Positions 30,919 through 42,441 of a stretch of DNA of 64,000 nt are shown here, in pieces. Position 1 is the first letter of the stretch, and every line of letters begins with the position of its first letter. The notes below the pieces were generated by a model. That model searched no databases and was not told where the DNA came from. It saw nothing but the letters and a program-made list of their open reading frames with translations. Where the stretch lies: NCBI RefSeq assembly GCF_002237645.1, contig NZ_MJUZ01000049.1:1-64000 (forward strand), given 5' to 3'. This DNA is from Desulfovibrio sp. MES5 (GTDB lineage Bacteria > Desulfobacterota > Desulfovibrionia > Desulfovibrionales > Desulfovibrionaceae). The position numbers and the translations under genes are program-made.

Positions 30919-32370
30919 ATGCAGCTCTACAATACCCTTGGCCGCCAGAAGGAAACATTCGTGCCGGTGCATCCCGGCAAGGTGAACATGTATGTCTGCG
31001 GTATCACTGCATATGACTACTGCCACATAGGCCACGCCCGTTCGGCCCTCGTGTTCGACGTGCTCGTGCGCCAGCTGCGCCATCTGGGGCTGGACGTAAC
31101 CTTTGTGCGCAACTTTACGGACGTGGACGACAAAATCATCAACCGCGCCAACAAGGAAAACCGCGACTGGCGTGAGGTGGCCCAGACCTATATCGACGCC
31201 TTTCATGAAGACATGGACAGGCTGGGCGTGCTTCGTGCGGATGTTGAGCCGCGCGCCACAGAATATATTAAGGAAATTCAGGATCTCTGCGCAAAGCTGA
31301 TCGCCGCCGGCAAAGCCTACGCCACCCCTTCGGGCGACGTGTACTTCAAGGTGCGCTCGTATGCGCCTTACGGCAAACTCTCTGGCCGCAGCCTGGACGA
31401 ACTGCTTTCCGGCGCGCGCGTGGCCCCCGGCGAAGAAAAGGAAGATCCACTGGATTTTGCCCTGTGGAAGGCCGCCAAGCCCGGCGAACCCTCGTGGGAA
31501 AGCCCCTGGGGCCAGGGCAGACCCGGCTGGCACATCGAATGCTCGGCCATGAGCGAATCCTATCTGCCCCTGGATATTCACGGCGGCGGGCAGGACCTTG
31601 TGTTCCCGCACCACGAAAACGAAATCGCCCAGACCGAAGCCGTCTGCCATTGCCATCTGGCCCGCTACTGGGTGCATAACGGCTTTGTGCAGGTCAACGC
31701 GGAAAAGATGTCCAAGTCGCTTGGCAACTTCAAGACCATCCGCGACATTCTTGAAAGCTATTTGCCGGAAACCCTGCGCTTCTTCTTGCTGGGTAAACAC
31801 TACCGCAGCCCCATCGACTTTACAGCCGACAGCATGGATGAGGCCGAAAAAGCCCAGCACCGGGTGTACACCGCCCTGCGCGAAGCGGAAAAAGCCCTCC
31901 AGCGCGAAAAGTGGAAAAAAATCCCCCTACCCCAGGAGACGGCCGACGAATGGACCGCGCAGCCCAAAGCGCTGGACGAGGCCATGGATGATGACCTTAA
32001 TACCGCGCAGGCTCTGGGCCACATCTTCACCCAGGTGCGTATTGTGAACCGCCTGCTTGAAGACAAAAACATGCGCGCCAGCGAAGCTGGCCGGGACATC
32101 CTGCGGGAGTTTCTCGCCCGTGCGGGACAGTGGAACGCGCGGTTGGGTCTTTTTGGCCAGCAACCGGATGCGTTTTTGACCGCCTTGCGGGGCATGCGCG
32201 CCAGCCGCAAAACCATTGACATGCCCCGTGTGGAAGCCCTGCTGCAAGAACGGCAGGCTGCCCGCGCCAACAAGGATTTTGCCACCTCCGACGCTCTGCG
32301 CCAGTCTTTGCTTGAGCTCGGCGTAAGCGTGCGCGACACCCCTGAAGGGCAGGACTGGGACCTCGAGTAG
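30919..32370 (+). CDS. cysS: Cysteinyl-tRNA synthetase
   Basis: 483 residues from the ATG preceded by GGAAG. Charges tRNA-Cys. Class I motifs: HIGH as [13 protein letters not shown] near residue 35 and KMSKSLGN. Zinc-binding residues include CGITAYD and the GWHIECSAM region with HHENEIAQ. The start lies 10 nt after the rpiB stop. Firm. Confidence 0.97.
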   Translation: MQLYNTLGRQKETFVPVHPGKVNMYVCGITAYDYCHIGHARSALVFDVLVRQLRHLGLDVTFVRNFTDVDDKIINRANKENRDWREVAQTYIDAFHEDMDRLGVLRADVEPRATEYIKEIQDLCAKLIAAGKAYATPSGDVYFKVRSYAPYGKLSGRSLDELLSGARVAPGEEKEDPLDFALWKAAKPGEPSWESPWGQGRPGWHIECSAMSESYLPLDIHGGGQDLVFPHHENEIAQTEAVCHCHLARYWVHNGFVQVNAEKMSKSLGNFKTIRDILESYLPETLRFFLLGKHYRSPIDFTADSMDEAEKAQHRVYTALREAEKALQREKWKKIPLPQETADEWTAQPKALDEAMDDDLNTAQALGHIFTQVRIVNRLLEDKNMRASEAGRDILREFLARAGQWNARLGLFGQQPDAFLTALRGMRASRKTIDMPRVEALLQERQAARANKDFATSDALRQSLLELGVSVRDTPEGQDWDLE

Positions 32371-32397
32371 TCCCAGCGCGGGCACTCAGGAGAACCT

Positions 32398-33807
32398 ATG
32401 CTGCATTATTGTGCTCCCCGCCGATGGACGGCCCTGATTGTGCTGCTGGCCTTTCTGCTGCCGCAGATATGCCCCGCGCCCGCTCATGCCTTCTTTTTCG
32501 GCGGTGTGACCATTAAAGACGAAAAGGAGATGGGAGAAAAATTCGATGTTATGGTGCGCTCCAATCTGCCTGTCATCGAAGACCCTGAAGTCAAACAGTA
32601 TGTGGACTATATGCTGGCCCGGCTGGTCAAGGCCATCCCGCCCCAGCCGTTCACCTTCAAGGCCACCACCATACTGCACAATTCTCTCAACGCCTTTGCC
32701 GTTCCCGGTGGCTACGTATACGTGTTCACCGGGCTTATCATGAATCTGGACAAGGAAGAGGAACTGGCTGGCGTGCTGGCCCACGAACTGGCCCACGTCA
32801 CCCAGCGCCATGTGGCCTCGCGCCTGCAAAAGGCCCAGTTCGTCACTCTCGGTTCACTGCTGCTGGCCGTGGCGGGCGTGGCGGCGGGCGGCGCAGGCGG
32901 CGGGGCCCTGGCAATGGGCGCCCTGGGCGCCGGGCAATCGGCCATGCTCAACTACAGCCGCCTGGATGAAAATGAGGCCGACCAGATCGGCCTGCAATAT
33001 CTCATTGCCGCTGGCTATCCGCCCGAAGGCATGGTGGCGGGCTTCAAGGTGCTGCGCCAGAAAAGCTGGATGAGCGGCATCAGCGTGCCCACCTACCTCT
33101 CCACCCACCCCGCCCTCGGCGACCGCATCAACGGGCTCCAGGCCCGCATCCAGACCATGGGCAAATCCGTCCAGAACCGCAGTCAGGACAACAAGCGCTT
33201 CACCCGCGTGAAGACCCTGCTTTGGGCCAGGTACGGCGACGATCAGGCGGCCCTGCAACGCTTTTCAGGCAGCGACGGCCTTTCAAGCATGGGCCGGGGC
33301 ATTGTGCTGGCCAGACAAAACCGCATAAACGAAGCCAGCACGGCCTTTGACCAGGCCCTCAAGGCCGCCCCGGACGATCCTCTGGTGCTGCGCGAGGCAG
33401 GGGCCTTCCACTACCGCAAGGGTGACATGGGCCGGGCTGACGGCCTGTTGACCAAGGCCATGCGTATTGATCCCAAGGACTACATGGCCGCCTTCTTCTA
33501 TGCGCGCATGCTGGACGAAACAGGCAGGCAGGCGCAAGCGGCCAACTACTACAAACAGGTGCTGCGCTATGTGCCCGAGGATGCCGAGGTGCACGAAGCC
33601 TACGCCCGCTCGCTGGGCAAGACGGGCAATACGCCCGAAGCCTATATTCACATGGCTTACAGCGCCATCTATTCCAACAACAAAAAACTTGCCGAGCGTT
33701 ATTTCAACGAGGCCAAGAGCATGTCGGCCCGCACCACGGACAAAACCGCCTTCAAGCGCCTTGAAACAGCCTATAAAGAACGCAAGGAAATCTGGGATAA
33801 AAATTGA
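32398..33807 (+). CDS. BepA-like M48 metalloprotease with TPR domain
   Basis: 469 residues. N-terminal signal sequence ([19 protein letters not shown]). Zinc protease motif [10 protein letters not shown] (HExxH) with the downstream Glu in [10 protein letters not shown], and a Gly/Ala-rich membrane-associated stretch after it. The C-terminal half has TPR-like repeats ([20 protein letters not shown] type). BepA/YfgC proteins act in periplasmic quality control of outer-membrane assembly. Ribosome site AGGAG precedes the ATG; the stop overlaps the hslV start (TGATG). Confidence 0.9.
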   Translation: MLHYCAPRRWTALIVLLAFLLPQICPAPAHAFFFGGVTIKDEKEMGEKFDVMVRSNLPVIEDPEVKQYVDYMLARLVKAIPPQPFTFKATTILHNSLNAFAVPGGYVYVFTGLIMNLDKEEELAGVLAHELAHVTQRHVASRLQKAQFVTLGSLLLAVAGVAAGGAGGGALAMGALGAGQSAMLNYSRLDENEADQIGLQYLIAAGYPPEGMVAGFKVLRQKSWMSGISVPTYLSTHPALGDRINGLQARIQTMGKSVQNRSQDNKRFTRVKTLLWARYGDDQAALQRFSGSDGLSSMGRGIVLARQNRINEASTAFDQALKAAPDDPLVLREAGAFHYRKGDMGRADGLLTKAMRIDPKDYMAAFFYARMLDETGRQAQAANYYKQVLRYVPEDAEVHEAYARSLGKTGNTPEAYIHMAYSAIYSNNKKLAERYFNEAKSMSARTTDKTAFKRLETAYKERKEIWDKN

Positions 33808-34340
33808 TGGAAACGCATGCCACTACTATTCTCGCCGTTCGCAAGAACGGTCTTGTGGCCCTGGCCGGCGACGGCCAGGTGACCATGGGACAGAACATGA
33901 TCATGAAGCACGCCGCGCAAAAAGTGCGCCGCCTGCATGACGGCAAAATTCTGGCGGGCTTCGCCGGGGCCACGGCTGACGCCTTTACCCTGTTTGAACT
34001 TTTTGAGGCCAAGCTCAAGGAAGTGCGCGGCAATATGGTGCGCGCCGCCGTGGAAATGACGAAAGACTGGCGCAAGGACAAATACCTGCGCAAGCTTGAG
34101 GCCATGCTGCTTCTGGCCGACACCGAGCACATACTCGTGCTTACAGGCACGGGCGACGTTATTGAGCCGGACGACAACGTGGCCGCCATCGGCAGCGGCG
34201 GCCCCTACGCCCTTGCTGCGGCGCGGGCGCTGTCGCGCCACAGCGACCTTGACGCTGAAACCATAGCGCGCGAATCCATGCGCATTGCCGCCGAGATCTG
34301 CGTGTACACCAACGACCACGTGACGCTTGAAACCCTGTAG
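33807..34340 (+). CDS. hslV: ATP-dependent protease subunit HslV
   Basis: 177 residues. Proteasome-like threonine protease that works with the HslU ATPase. The catalytic Thr is expected in [10 protein letters not shown] after removal of a short propeptide (METHA). Other family features are [27 protein letters not shown] and [18 protein letters not shown]. The start is the ATG in TGATG, overlapping the stop of the M48 gene; a TTG one codon upstream is less likely. No hslU gene is adjacent or elsewhere in this window. Confidence 0.95.
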   Translation: METHATTILAVRKNGLVALAGDGQVTMGQNMIMKHAAQKVRRLHDGKILAGFAGATADAFTLFELFEAKLKEVRGNMVRAAVEMTKDWRKDKYLRKLEAMLLLADTEHILVLTGTGDVIEPDDNVAAIGSGGPYALAAARALSRHSDLDAETIARESMRIAAEICVYTNDHVTLETL

Positions 34341-34370
34341 GCCCGACCGGCTGCAAACCAAGGATAAACC

Positions 34371-35258
34371 ATGAGTGTTGTCATTGCTGGCTGCAAGGTA
34401 AATCTTGGGCTGCGCATCACCGGCGTGCGCCCGGACGGCTATCACGAAATAGATTCGCTCTTCTATCCTCTGGCGCGCCCCTGCGATCAGCTGAAACTGC
34501 GCATTACGGAAACTCCCGGCATTGTGGTGCGTTGCGAGGGGCCCGCCCACGCCACGCTGGATGAAAACGACAATACCCTTACCAGAGCCTACGCGGCTTT
34601 TGCCTCGGCTGCGGCCTGCCCCACCCCCGGCATTGAAGTACAGCTGCGCAAAGGCATTCCTTCCGGGGCAGGACTTGGCGGCGGCAGCAGTGACGCGGCA
34701 GCCCTTTTGCGCTGGCTCAACAGCAGGGCTACCGCTCCGCTGGACGCGCAGGCGCTTGCGGCGGTGGCGCTGACCGTGGGAGCCGACGTGCCCTTTTTTC
34801 TGCATGAAGGCCCCTGTCGTGTTCGCGGCATAGGCGAAATCGTCGAGCCGGTCCGGCCCGATTTATCCGGCATGCGCCTTGTGCTGGTATGCCCCGACAT
34901 CCACGTAAGTACGCAGCGCGCCTTTGCTGATTACGATGCCCATATGGCTTCCACGGGCGGCAGCGAAAGCCAAAACAACTTGACAAGAGACCAAAGCAAG
35001 GCTAATGGAACTTTTCTCTCCCAAGGGCGGTTTGATGCTGACCTGGACAACGATCTCGAAACTGTTGTCTTTGCACGTCACCCCGAACTTGCCGACATCA
35101 AGGCAACCCTGCTGCGCTGCGGCGCCACAGCGGCATCAATGAGCGGCAGCGGTTCCAGCATACTGGGGCTTTTTGGGCGTGAGGCGATTGTGGAAACACA
35201 GGCGGCCACGGCCACGCTTCAGGGAGAGAACAGGCGCGTCTACGCGCATGTGCTGTAA
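34371..35258 (+). CDS. ispE: 4-diphosphocytidyl-2-C-methyl-D-erythritol kinase IspE
   Basis: 295 residues. GHMP-family kinase in the non-mevalonate isoprenoid pathway. Motifs: CKVNLGLRITGVRPDGYHE at the N-terminus, the ATP loop PSGAGLGGGSSDAAALL, and the C-terminal MSGSGSSILGLF. A ~35-residue polar segment (about residues 190-225, around GGSESQNNLTRDQ) lies between the conserved blocks. tRNA-Gln follows 6 nt after the stop. Confidence 0.95.
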   Translation: MSVVIAGCKVNLGLRITGVRPDGYHEIDSLFYPLARPCDQLKLRITETPGIVVRCEGPAHATLDENDNTLTRAYAAFASAAACPTPGIEVQLRKGIPSGAGLGGGSSDAAALLRWLNSRATAPLDAQALAAVALTVGADVPFFLHEGPCRVRGIGEIVEPVRPDLSGMRLVLVCPDIHVSTQRAFADYDAHMASTGGSESQNNLTRDQSKANGTFLSQGRFDADLDNDLETVVFARHPELADIKATLLRCGATAASMSGSGSSILGLFGREAIVETQAATATLQGENRRVYAHVL

Positions 35259-35264
35259 CAGCAC

Positions 35265-35339
35265 TGGGATGTAGCCAAGTGGTAAGGCAACGGGTTTTGG
35301 CTCCGTCATTCGAAGGTTCGAACCCTTCCATCCCAGCCA
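35265..35339 (+). tRNA. tRNA-Gln (anticodon UUG)
   Basis: Complete cloverleaf with acceptor TGGGATG/CATCCCA, anticodon loop TTTTGGC giving TTG, T-loop TTCGAAC and encoded CCA. Lies immediately after ispE and probably forms part of the same transcript. Confidence 0.96.
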
Positions 35340-35537
35340 CAGCATACTGCCGGGCCGCGCCCTGATTGCCGGGCGGAGGTTGCCGGAAAGTATCCGGGCG
35401 CTTCCATTGCCGTGCGGGCCAATGTCCGCATCCGGCGCCGCGACGGCGGCTGTCTGATTGTCAGCACAGCTGGGCGGGCGGCGGGCAAAGGTTTATAACC
35501 CAAATTGCTCTTTGACGCGCACAAGGCAGGGCGGTTC

Positions 35538-36485
35538 ATGTTCAGCGATCTGAAGATCGTCACCGGTTCTTCCAATCCGGAATTGGCCAAGGCAATCTGC
35601 GACCATTTGGGCTGTCAGCTCACCCCGACGCTGTCGACGACGTTCAGCGACGGGGAATTGCGTATTGAAATCGGTGACAATGTCCGTGGCGACGATGTTT
35701 TTGTGGTGCAGCCCACGTGTCCGCCAAACGTCAATCGTAACCTGGTGCAGCTCTGCCTTATGCTGGACGCCCTCAAGAGGGCCAGCGCCGGGCGCATCAC
35801 AGCCGTTATTCCCTACTACGGCTATGCCCGGCAGGACCGCAAGGTCAGCCCCCGTGCGCCCATAAGCGCCAAGATGGTGGCCGACTTCATCAGCGTGTCC
35901 GGGGCGGAGCGCGTGGTTACCATAGATTTGCATGCGGGCCAGATTCAGGGCTATTTTGACTGCCCTGTGGACAATCTTTTTGCTGTGCCCGTCATGCTGG
36001 ACGCCCTGCGCAAGCTCGGCGACGAAAAAATGGTCATTGTGTCACCTGATGCTGGCGGCGTTGAAAGAGCCAGGGCCTATGCCAAACGCCTCAACGCCCC
36101 GCTGGCCATCGTGGACAAAAGACGCGACAAGCCCAATCAGGCCCAGGCCATGCACGTCATCGGCGACGTGGAAGACCGCTTGGCCATTGTGGTTGACGAC
36201 ATGATAGACACTGCGGGCACCCTGTGCGCCGGAGCTGAAGTTCTGCTGAAAAACGGGGCTAGAAAAATTGTGGCCTGCGCCACGCACCCCGTGCTGTCCG
36301 GCCCGGCCATTGACCGCATCAATGCCACCGAGGCGCTTTCGCAGGTCTTTGTTACCGACACTATCCCGCTGGGCGACAAGCTGGAACGCTGCCCCAAGCT
36401 TGAGGTCATTTCCGTGGCCGCCATCTTGGGCAAAACCATTCACAACATCCATACCGGCTCGTCGGTCAGCGTGTTGTTTGTTTAG
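35538..36485 (+). CDS. prs: Ribose-phosphate pyrophosphokinase
   Basis: 315 residues, the family's usual length, from the ATG at 35538. Makes PRPP from ribose-5-phosphate and ATP. Motifs: GDNVRGDDVFVVQPTC, PYYGYARQDRK, the metal-binding histidines in DLHAGQIQGYF, and the PRPP loop IVVDDMIDTAGT. The ~200-nt gap after tRNA-Gln may hold its own promoter. rplY follows. Confidence 0.96.
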   Translation: MFSDLKIVTGSSNPELAKAICDHLGCQLTPTLSTTFSDGELRIEIGDNVRGDDVFVVQPTCPPNVNRNLVQLCLMLDALKRASAGRITAVIPYYGYARQDRKVSPRAPISAKMVADFISVSGAERVVTIDLHAGQIQGYFDCPVDNLFAVPVMLDALRKLGDEKMVIVSPDAGGVERARAYAKRLNAPLAIVDKRRDKPNQAQAMHVIGDVEDRLAIVVDDMIDTAGTLCAGAEVLLKNGARKIVACATHPVLSGPAIDRINATEALSQVFVTDTIPLGDKLERCPKLEVISVAAILGKTIHNIHTGSSVSVLFV

Positions 36486-36609
36486 CAAAAACCGTCGGCT
36501 CAAAGCCTTCGCGCATGACCGCACGGCATAACTCCCGCAAGGGAATGGCAAGTTTACAGTAAAGAACTTTTCCGCACGTATCAGGCGGCGGTAAGCCAAG
36601 GAGTGGACC

Positions 36610-37206
36610 ATGAATATTGAAAAGACTTTGAGCGTGCAGAAGCGCGAAGGTTGCGGCAAGGGCCCCAGCGGTCGCCTGCGTGCCGAGAAACTGATTCCCG
36701 GCGTGTTCTACACCGCCAGCGGTGAAAACATTTCCGTGCAGGCCCCCGTGCTGCCCCTTGAAAAGATCTACGGTGAAATGGGCCACACCACTGTGTTCAA
36801 TCTTGAAATTGAAGACAACGGCAAAAAGACCCTGCATCCCGTGCTTATCTGGCAGGTGCAGTTCCACCCCTACAAGCGCGCCTTCACCCACATCGACTTC
36901 TACGGCGTTGATCTGGACAAGGAAGTCACCGTTGACGTGCCTGTGGAATTCGTGGGCACCTCGCGCGGCGTGAAGCTTGGCGGCCGCCTTGAAACCTACC
37001 GCGAAATGGTGCGCCTGTGCAGCAAGCCGCTGACCATGCCCCAGAAGATCACCGTTGACGTGACCGACATGGGCATCAACGACACCATCACCGTGTCTGA
37101 TCTCAAGCTGCCCGAAAACGTGCGCGCCGTGTTTGACCAGAACTACGCTCTGGTCAGCGTTATCTCCAAGAGCAAGGATGACGCGGCCGAAGGCGAAGAC
37201 GCCTAA
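36610..37206 (+). CDS. rplY: 50S ribosomal protein L25 (Ctc form)
   Basis: 198 residues, the long form with the C-terminal Ctc domain. It binds 5S rRNA on the large subunit. N-terminal KREGCGKGPSGRLRAEKLIPGVFY is the L25 fold; FIDFYGVD-like text (THIDFYGVDLDKEVTVDVPVE) begins the Ctc domain. The acidic tail EDDAAEGEDA-type end is common. AAGGAG lies before the ATG, and a strong terminator follows at 37266. Confidence 0.95.
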   Translation: MNIEKTLSVQKREGCGKGPSGRLRAEKLIPGVFYTASGENISVQAPVLPLEKIYGEMGHTTVFNLEIEDNGKKTLHPVLIWQVQFHPYKRAFTHIDFYGVDLDKEVTVDVPVEFVGTSRGVKLGGRLETYREMVRLCSKPLTMPQKITVDVTDMGINDTITVSDLKLPENVRAVFDQNYALVSVISKSKDDAAEGEDA

Positions 37207-37265
37207 GACTGTTCGCGGCCTGCATGACCGGGCGAGCCCGGTTACGGCCATTCCGCCTTATATAT

Positions 37266-37297
37266 GGCCGGTTCCGCAGGGAACCGGCCTCCTTTTT
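37266..37297 (+). terminator. Rho-independent terminator after rplY
   Basis: Perfect stem GGCCGGTTCC-GCAG-GGAACCGGCC followed by TCCTTTTT, 60 nt after the rplY stop. It probably ends the rpiB-to-rplY transcription run. Confidence 0.9.
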
Positions 37298-37299
37298 CG

Positions 37300-37700
37300 A
37301 GCTTTGCGCCTTTGAAAAAGGGCAAATGCTCAAGTGCCGCGCAAGAGTGCAGCGCGCCGCTACGTGGCGTGGATTCTGCCGGGCTTTAGCCATTGTGACG
37401 AAGGAAGCTGCGGATGCTTTAAGCGTTGCGACGCAGGAAGCTACGGATAAAGACAGCATGCGTAACGACACGGTTTGTCCCATGCAATCGCTGTCGCCAC
37501 CCGTAGCGATGCTGTCCTGCCCCGTAAGGCGGTTCCGTCTACGATTCAGGCAAGCCCTGCGGGCAACGGCTGCCGCAAAGACAACAACTGGCTAATTGAA
37601 CGGGCAGCCTGCTGATGGCTGTCGCTATCCGCAAACGGCAAAGCCCCGCTAACGGCTGCCGCAAATCGATTTTTTCGGTAGAATGACAAATTGAAATGTG
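37300..37700. repeat. Intergenic repeat family R2, copy 2 (inverted)
   Basis: Non-coding block matching the reverse complement of 63222-63556 over most of its length. Shared stretches include 'ggcgtggattctg', 'gacgaaggaagctacgga', 'acgcaggaagctacg', 'aagacagcatg' and 'cagcctgctgatggctg'. It carries no credible ORF. Confidence 0.65.
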
Positions 37701-37819
37701 AAGCACTTCAGTGGTAATCTGGTTCAGGCTCAGAAACGACGTCTTCAGCCGTTGAGAACATATATTCCCAACGTGGATCTGCTCCAGAACTGTGGCCCAT
37801 TGCAGATTTTCCTGTCCGC

Positions 37820-38824
37820 ATGCAACTGCCTTGCGGCGCACGCGCTGTCACTGAAATGGCAAACGCCGGACCGGGCATGGCTGAAACGCCAACCCGAAAA
37901 CCTCTCAACGCAACCCGACCGGACATGTCGCAGCCAACCGTGACCTACCATTCCTTGCGCTCCCTGGGCAGCAAGGCAAGCCTGGAATTCTGGCCCAAGC
38001 GGAATGCCGGGGTCATGCTGTTTTATCCGGGAACCATGCTCTGCCCTCGGCAGTACCGGCCCCTTCTTGCTGCACTGTACGAAGCGGGCTTTGCCGTGGC
38101 TGCTCTGCACCTCACTGGGCATGGCCGCAATAGCCACTGGACGGGCTTTACCTTTGCGGATCTGTTGCGGGACGGCCTTGCTGCGGAGCAATGGCTGCGG
38201 CAAGAGGGGTTCAACGCCATCGCCGTAAGCGGGCACAGCCAGGGGGGCATTTTGACCCTGGCTCACGCTGCCGCGTCGCAGGGCCTTACGGCGGCCTTTC
38301 CCATTACGGGCACGCTGCCCCAAAGCGACGATGCGGTGGACCTCACACGTTTCAGGCGCTGGAAAAACAGACGACGCGAGATCACAGCAAACATCAACGC
38401 GCTCGCGCGCAGGCTGCCGCGTCTTGCCCTGCCCCTGCCGGCCTATCTGTCCATACGGCGCATTACTTCCGGTGCGCGGCGCATAGTCTATGACAGAAAA
38501 CACTCCCGGCTGACCTACCCTCTGGCTTTTCTGGCCAGCCTGTTTTCAGCCAACGTGTCAGAAGAAATGCACTGCCCGCTCTATTTTTTCAGCGCTGTCA
38601 ATGACGCCCTGTTTACACCGGCCAACACCAAGGCCACTTTTGAAACGCTGCGCGCGCCAGTCAAAAAACTTCTCTGGCTGCCCGGCGGCGGGCATCTGGC
38701 TGCCATGAACCCCCCGCTCTGCCGGTTTATCGCGCGTCATGCGGCAGCCGTTTGCGCGGGGCAGGGCTTGCCCTTGCAGATGGAAGCCACACAGGCGCGA
38801 GGAGGCGCACACTATGGACTATAA
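37820..38824 (+). CDS. Alpha/beta hydrolase
   Basis: 334 residues as the longest frame. The N-terminal ~35 residues are not conserved-looking, and in-frame ATGs at 37856, 37877 and 37925 are alternatives; none has a clear ribosome site. The fold is evident: GVMLFYPGTMLCPRQY oxyanion region, LTGHGRN, nucleophile elbow GHSQGG (Ser), and the late catalytic His in GGGHLAAM, with an acid in VNDALF. A lysophospholipase-like esterase is likely; the substrate is unknown. It overlaps the pth start by 11 nt. Confidence 0.78.
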   Translation: MQLPCGARAVTEMANAGPGMAETPTRKPLNATRPDMSQPTVTYHSLRSLGSKASLEFWPKRNAGVMLFYPGTMLCPRQYRPLLAALYEAGFAVAALHLTGHGRNSHWTGFTFADLLRDGLAAEQWLRQEGFNAIAVSGHSQGGILTLAHAAASQGLTAAFPITGTLPQSDDAVDLTRFRRWKNRRREITANINALARRLPRLALPLPAYLSIRRITSGARRIVYDRKHSRLTYPLAFLASLFSANVSEEMHCPLYFFSAVNDALFTPANTKATFETLRAPVKKLLWLPGGGHLAAMNPPLCRFIARHAAAVCAGQGLPLQMEATQARGGAHYGL

Positions 38825-39464
38825 TGGCGTTCTGGTGGGCCTTGGCAATCCCGGCTCGAAGTATGAGGGCACCAGGCACAATTATGGCTTTGCTGTTGTT
38901 GACGCGCTTGTGGATTTTGCACAGCGCCATGGCGCTGCAGAATCGCTCAATGGCGGCAAGTTCTCCTGCGAGCTGTGGCGTATACGCCTCAAAGAACTGG
39001 ACGGCGTCTGGCTGGCCGCCAAGCCGCAAACCTTCATGAATCTCAGTGGACAAAGCGTGCAGCCCCTTCTGGCCTGGCACAAACTGCGTCCCTCTGATCT
39101 TGTGGTGGCGCACGATGAACTGGATATTCCGGCTGGAGAGATGCGCTTCAAGCTTGGCGGGGGCAACGCCGGACACAACGGGCTGAAATCCATTACCGAA
39201 CTTCTGGGCACGCCGGACTTTTACCGCTTGCGCCTGGGCATTGGCCGTCCTCCGCACAAGGGTGACGTGACCAACTGGGTGCTGGGCCGCGCCCAGGGCG
39301 ACGATGCCGAACGCATGCTGCAAACCATGCCCGCTGCCCTGGATACCCTGTTTGCCTTTGCCGACAAAGGCCTGGACGGCGCGCTGCGCGTTGCCCGAAA
39401 AACGGCCCAACCGCGCAAAAAACCTGACCCTGAAACCGCGCAGGTTTCAGACCGGATCGAATGA
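38814..39464 (+). CDS. pth: Peptidyl-tRNA hydrolase
   Basis: 216 residues from the ATG preceded by GAGGAGG. Releases tRNA from peptidyl-tRNA dropped by ribosomes. Motifs: LVGLGNPGSKYEGTRHNYGF with the catalytic His, KPQTFMNLSGQSV, and VAHDELDIPAGEMRFKLGGGNAGHNGLKS. The C-terminal tail is basic. In many bacteria pth is next to rplY, as here apart from the intervening hydrolase. Confidence 0.96.
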   Translation: MDYNGVLVGLGNPGSKYEGTRHNYGFAVVDALVDFAQRHGAAESLNGGKFSCELWRIRLKELDGVWLAAKPQTFMNLSGQSVQPLLAWHKLRPSDLVVAHDELDIPAGEMRFKLGGGNAGHNGLKSITELLGTPDFYRLRLGIGRPPHKGDVTNWVLGRAQGDDAERMLQTMPAALDTLFAFADKGLDGALRVARKTAQPRKKPDPETAQVSDRIE

Positions 39465-39765
39465 CAATTTTGTTTTGCGCTTGCAAAACAGGCGGGCATG
39501 ACCAGAGATGAACCGGGGGCGGTTCAGGATATGGCGCATGCCGGAGCGGCTGAAACGAGTGAGAGAGTAGGCGAAAAAGCGCATTGTCACTTTCGGGGAA
39601 CCATGCATTTTTGCTTTTTCGGCTGGACTCTTCAACACATTTAGACTACTATGTTTGAAGAGTAAGTTTCCCACTCATCTATTATTCAAAAAAATTTCGT
39701 GACTTCCAGCTAATTTCGCTCCAGGTCTCGTACAGTGGCGCTCCTTTGGGGCGTGTGGTGACATC
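39465..39765 (+). other. Intergenic region between pth and carD
   Basis: About 300 nt without a credible gene. AT content rises from about 39590 to the carD start, where the carD promoter is expected. No confident -35/-10 pair or terminator was identified. Confidence 0.35.
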
Positions 39766-40281
39766 ATGTTCACGCCGAACGATCTTGTGGTATATCCGGC
39801 CCAGGGGGTGGGTAAGATAGAACGCATTGACAGCCAGACCATTGGCGGTATCGCATGCGATTTCTATATTGTCCGCATTCAGGCCAACAATGTCACGCTG
39901 ATGGTTCCCGTCAACAATGCGGCCCACGTCGGGCTGCGTACCCTCACCCCACATGAAGAAGCCGGGCGCATTCTTGAAGGCCTGCGCAACAGCACCGGAA
40001 AAATCGTACATACCGGCCAGAACTGGAACCGGCGCTTTCGTGAATATTCCGAGCGCCTCAAGAGCCCCGATCTTGCAGTGGTTACAGAAGTTCTGCGCGA
40101 ACTGCTGCTGATCAGCCGCACCAAGGATCTTTCTTTTGGCGAACGCCGCCTGCAGGAACAGGCCATGGGCCTTGTGACCGGCGAACTGGCTGAAGTGCTG
40201 CAAGTTGAGGAAGACAGCCTGCGGGACGAATTGCTCAAACTATACGCACCACCGCCGCAGCCGGAAGACGCCAAAGAATAG
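39766..40281 (+). CDS. carD: CarD-family transcriptional regulator
   Basis: 171 residues. CarD proteins bind RNA polymerase beta and stabilise open promoter complexes. The N-terminal RNAP-interaction domain is a Tudor-like barrel (FTPNDLVVYPAQGVGKIERID...), and the C-terminal part is helical (YSERLKSPDLAVVTEVLRELLLI...SFGERRLQEQAMGLV). It is two genes from rho, so two transcription factors lie together. Confidence 0.92.
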   Translation: MFTPNDLVVYPAQGVGKIERIDSQTIGGIACDFYIVRIQANNVTLMVPVNNAAHVGLRTLTPHEEAGRILEGLRNSTGKIVHTGQNWNRRFREYSERLKSPDLAVVTEVLRELLLISRTKDLSFGERRLQEQAMGLVTGELAEVLQVEEDSLRDELLKLYAPPPQPEDAKE

Positions 40282-40615
40282 TTTTTTACTGGCGCGTGAT
40301 TGCCCTTTATAGCCCGACAGAAGCAAAATACCTGCAACAGCCTTAAATAACTACTGGATGTCTTTTGCAACTCCCGCATACATAGTATGGGCTTTGCCTT
40401 GGGGCATTGGTCAGACAGCCCCGACCATGGCTCAAACTGCCAGATGACGTGTTTTTTTATGGTGTGAACGTCATTTTTCTCTTGCCATATTGCAAAAGAT
40501 AAGCTAATCGCAATTTCGCACACCTATTTTGTCTCCTTACATCCGCTCATCTGCAATACAGTGTTCATTGATACTGTATAGTTTTGGTTTGTCTTCTTCA
40601 AAAGATCGGACAGTT
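40282..40615 (+). promoter_or_regulatory. Long leader upstream of rho
   Basis: 334 nt without a credible ORF between carD and rho; AT-rich and pyrimidine-containing. Rho is commonly autoregulated by termination in its own leader; this region is long enough for that, but no specific element was identified. Confidence 0.4.
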
Positions 40616-41911
<1,296 letters not shown>

Positions 41912-41953
41912 GCCACCGCGCTCATCAGACAATACCGCACACGCGCCGATTGC

Positions 41954-41985
41954 AGGCCCTGGCAAATGCCGGGGCCTTTTTCTTT
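41954..41985 (+). terminator. Rho-independent terminator after rho
   Basis: AGGCCCTGGC-AAAT-GCCGGGGCCT with one mismatch, followed by TTTTCTTT, 43 nt after the rho stop. Confidence 0.88.
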
Positions 41986-42123
41986 ATTGCGCTGGCTGAT
42001 CGAGTTTTGGTTCCCGCATAAATCTGCTGTATGTCTTTCTTCTCTGTGCTAGCATGGAGCCACAGACGGCTTCTGCCCCTGTTTCGCCCACCTGGGCGAG
42101 CACATATAAACAAGGAGAAAACC

Positions 42124-42441
42124 ATGACCAGATATTTGCGACACGGAATTCTCATGCTGGCCGCTATCCTGCTTGTGGCTGGCGTGCAAACGGTTGTGGC
42201 CCAGGACGCCGCGCAGAAAAAAGGCGCGGAACTGTACGCCAGCCTGTGCGAGTCATGTCACACCCCCACCCCTGCCAAGCTGATGGGCAAACCTGTGGAA
42301 GCGCTGACCGCTGGTATGAATAAAGTCAAGAATATGGGCTCGGCCTCAGGCCCGCTGCTGAAAATGCAAGAGAACCTGAAGACGTTGAACGCGGAGCAGA
42401 TAAACGACATCGCCGTTTACATCAATCAGCTCAAGCCATAA
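42124..42441 (+). CDS. Small periplasmic monohaem c-type cytochrome
   Basis: 105 residues from the ATG preceded by AAGGAG. Signal peptide to about residue 26 (LMLAAILLVAGVQTVVA). One haem site CESCH (CxxCH) near the mature N-terminus, followed by KLMGKPVEALTAGMNKVKNMGS and a C-terminal helix LNAEQINDIAVYINQL. Size and pattern resemble class I cytochrome c, like the c553 electron carriers of Desulfovibrio. Electron partner unknown. It stands alone between rho and tRNA-Val. Confidence 0.92.
   Translation: MTRYLRHGILMLAAILLVAGVQTVVAQDAAQKKGAELYASLCESCHTPTPAKLMGKPVEALTAGMNKVKNMGSASGPLLKMQENLKTLNAEQINDIAVYINQLKP

Noticed and set aside
37300-37700. CRISPR array or tandem repeat suggested by recurring 'gaagctacgga' blocks
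   Set aside because: Spacing is irregular and the units are parts of one dispersed element seen elsewhere in the window. No CRISPR-like regular repeats or cas genes were found.
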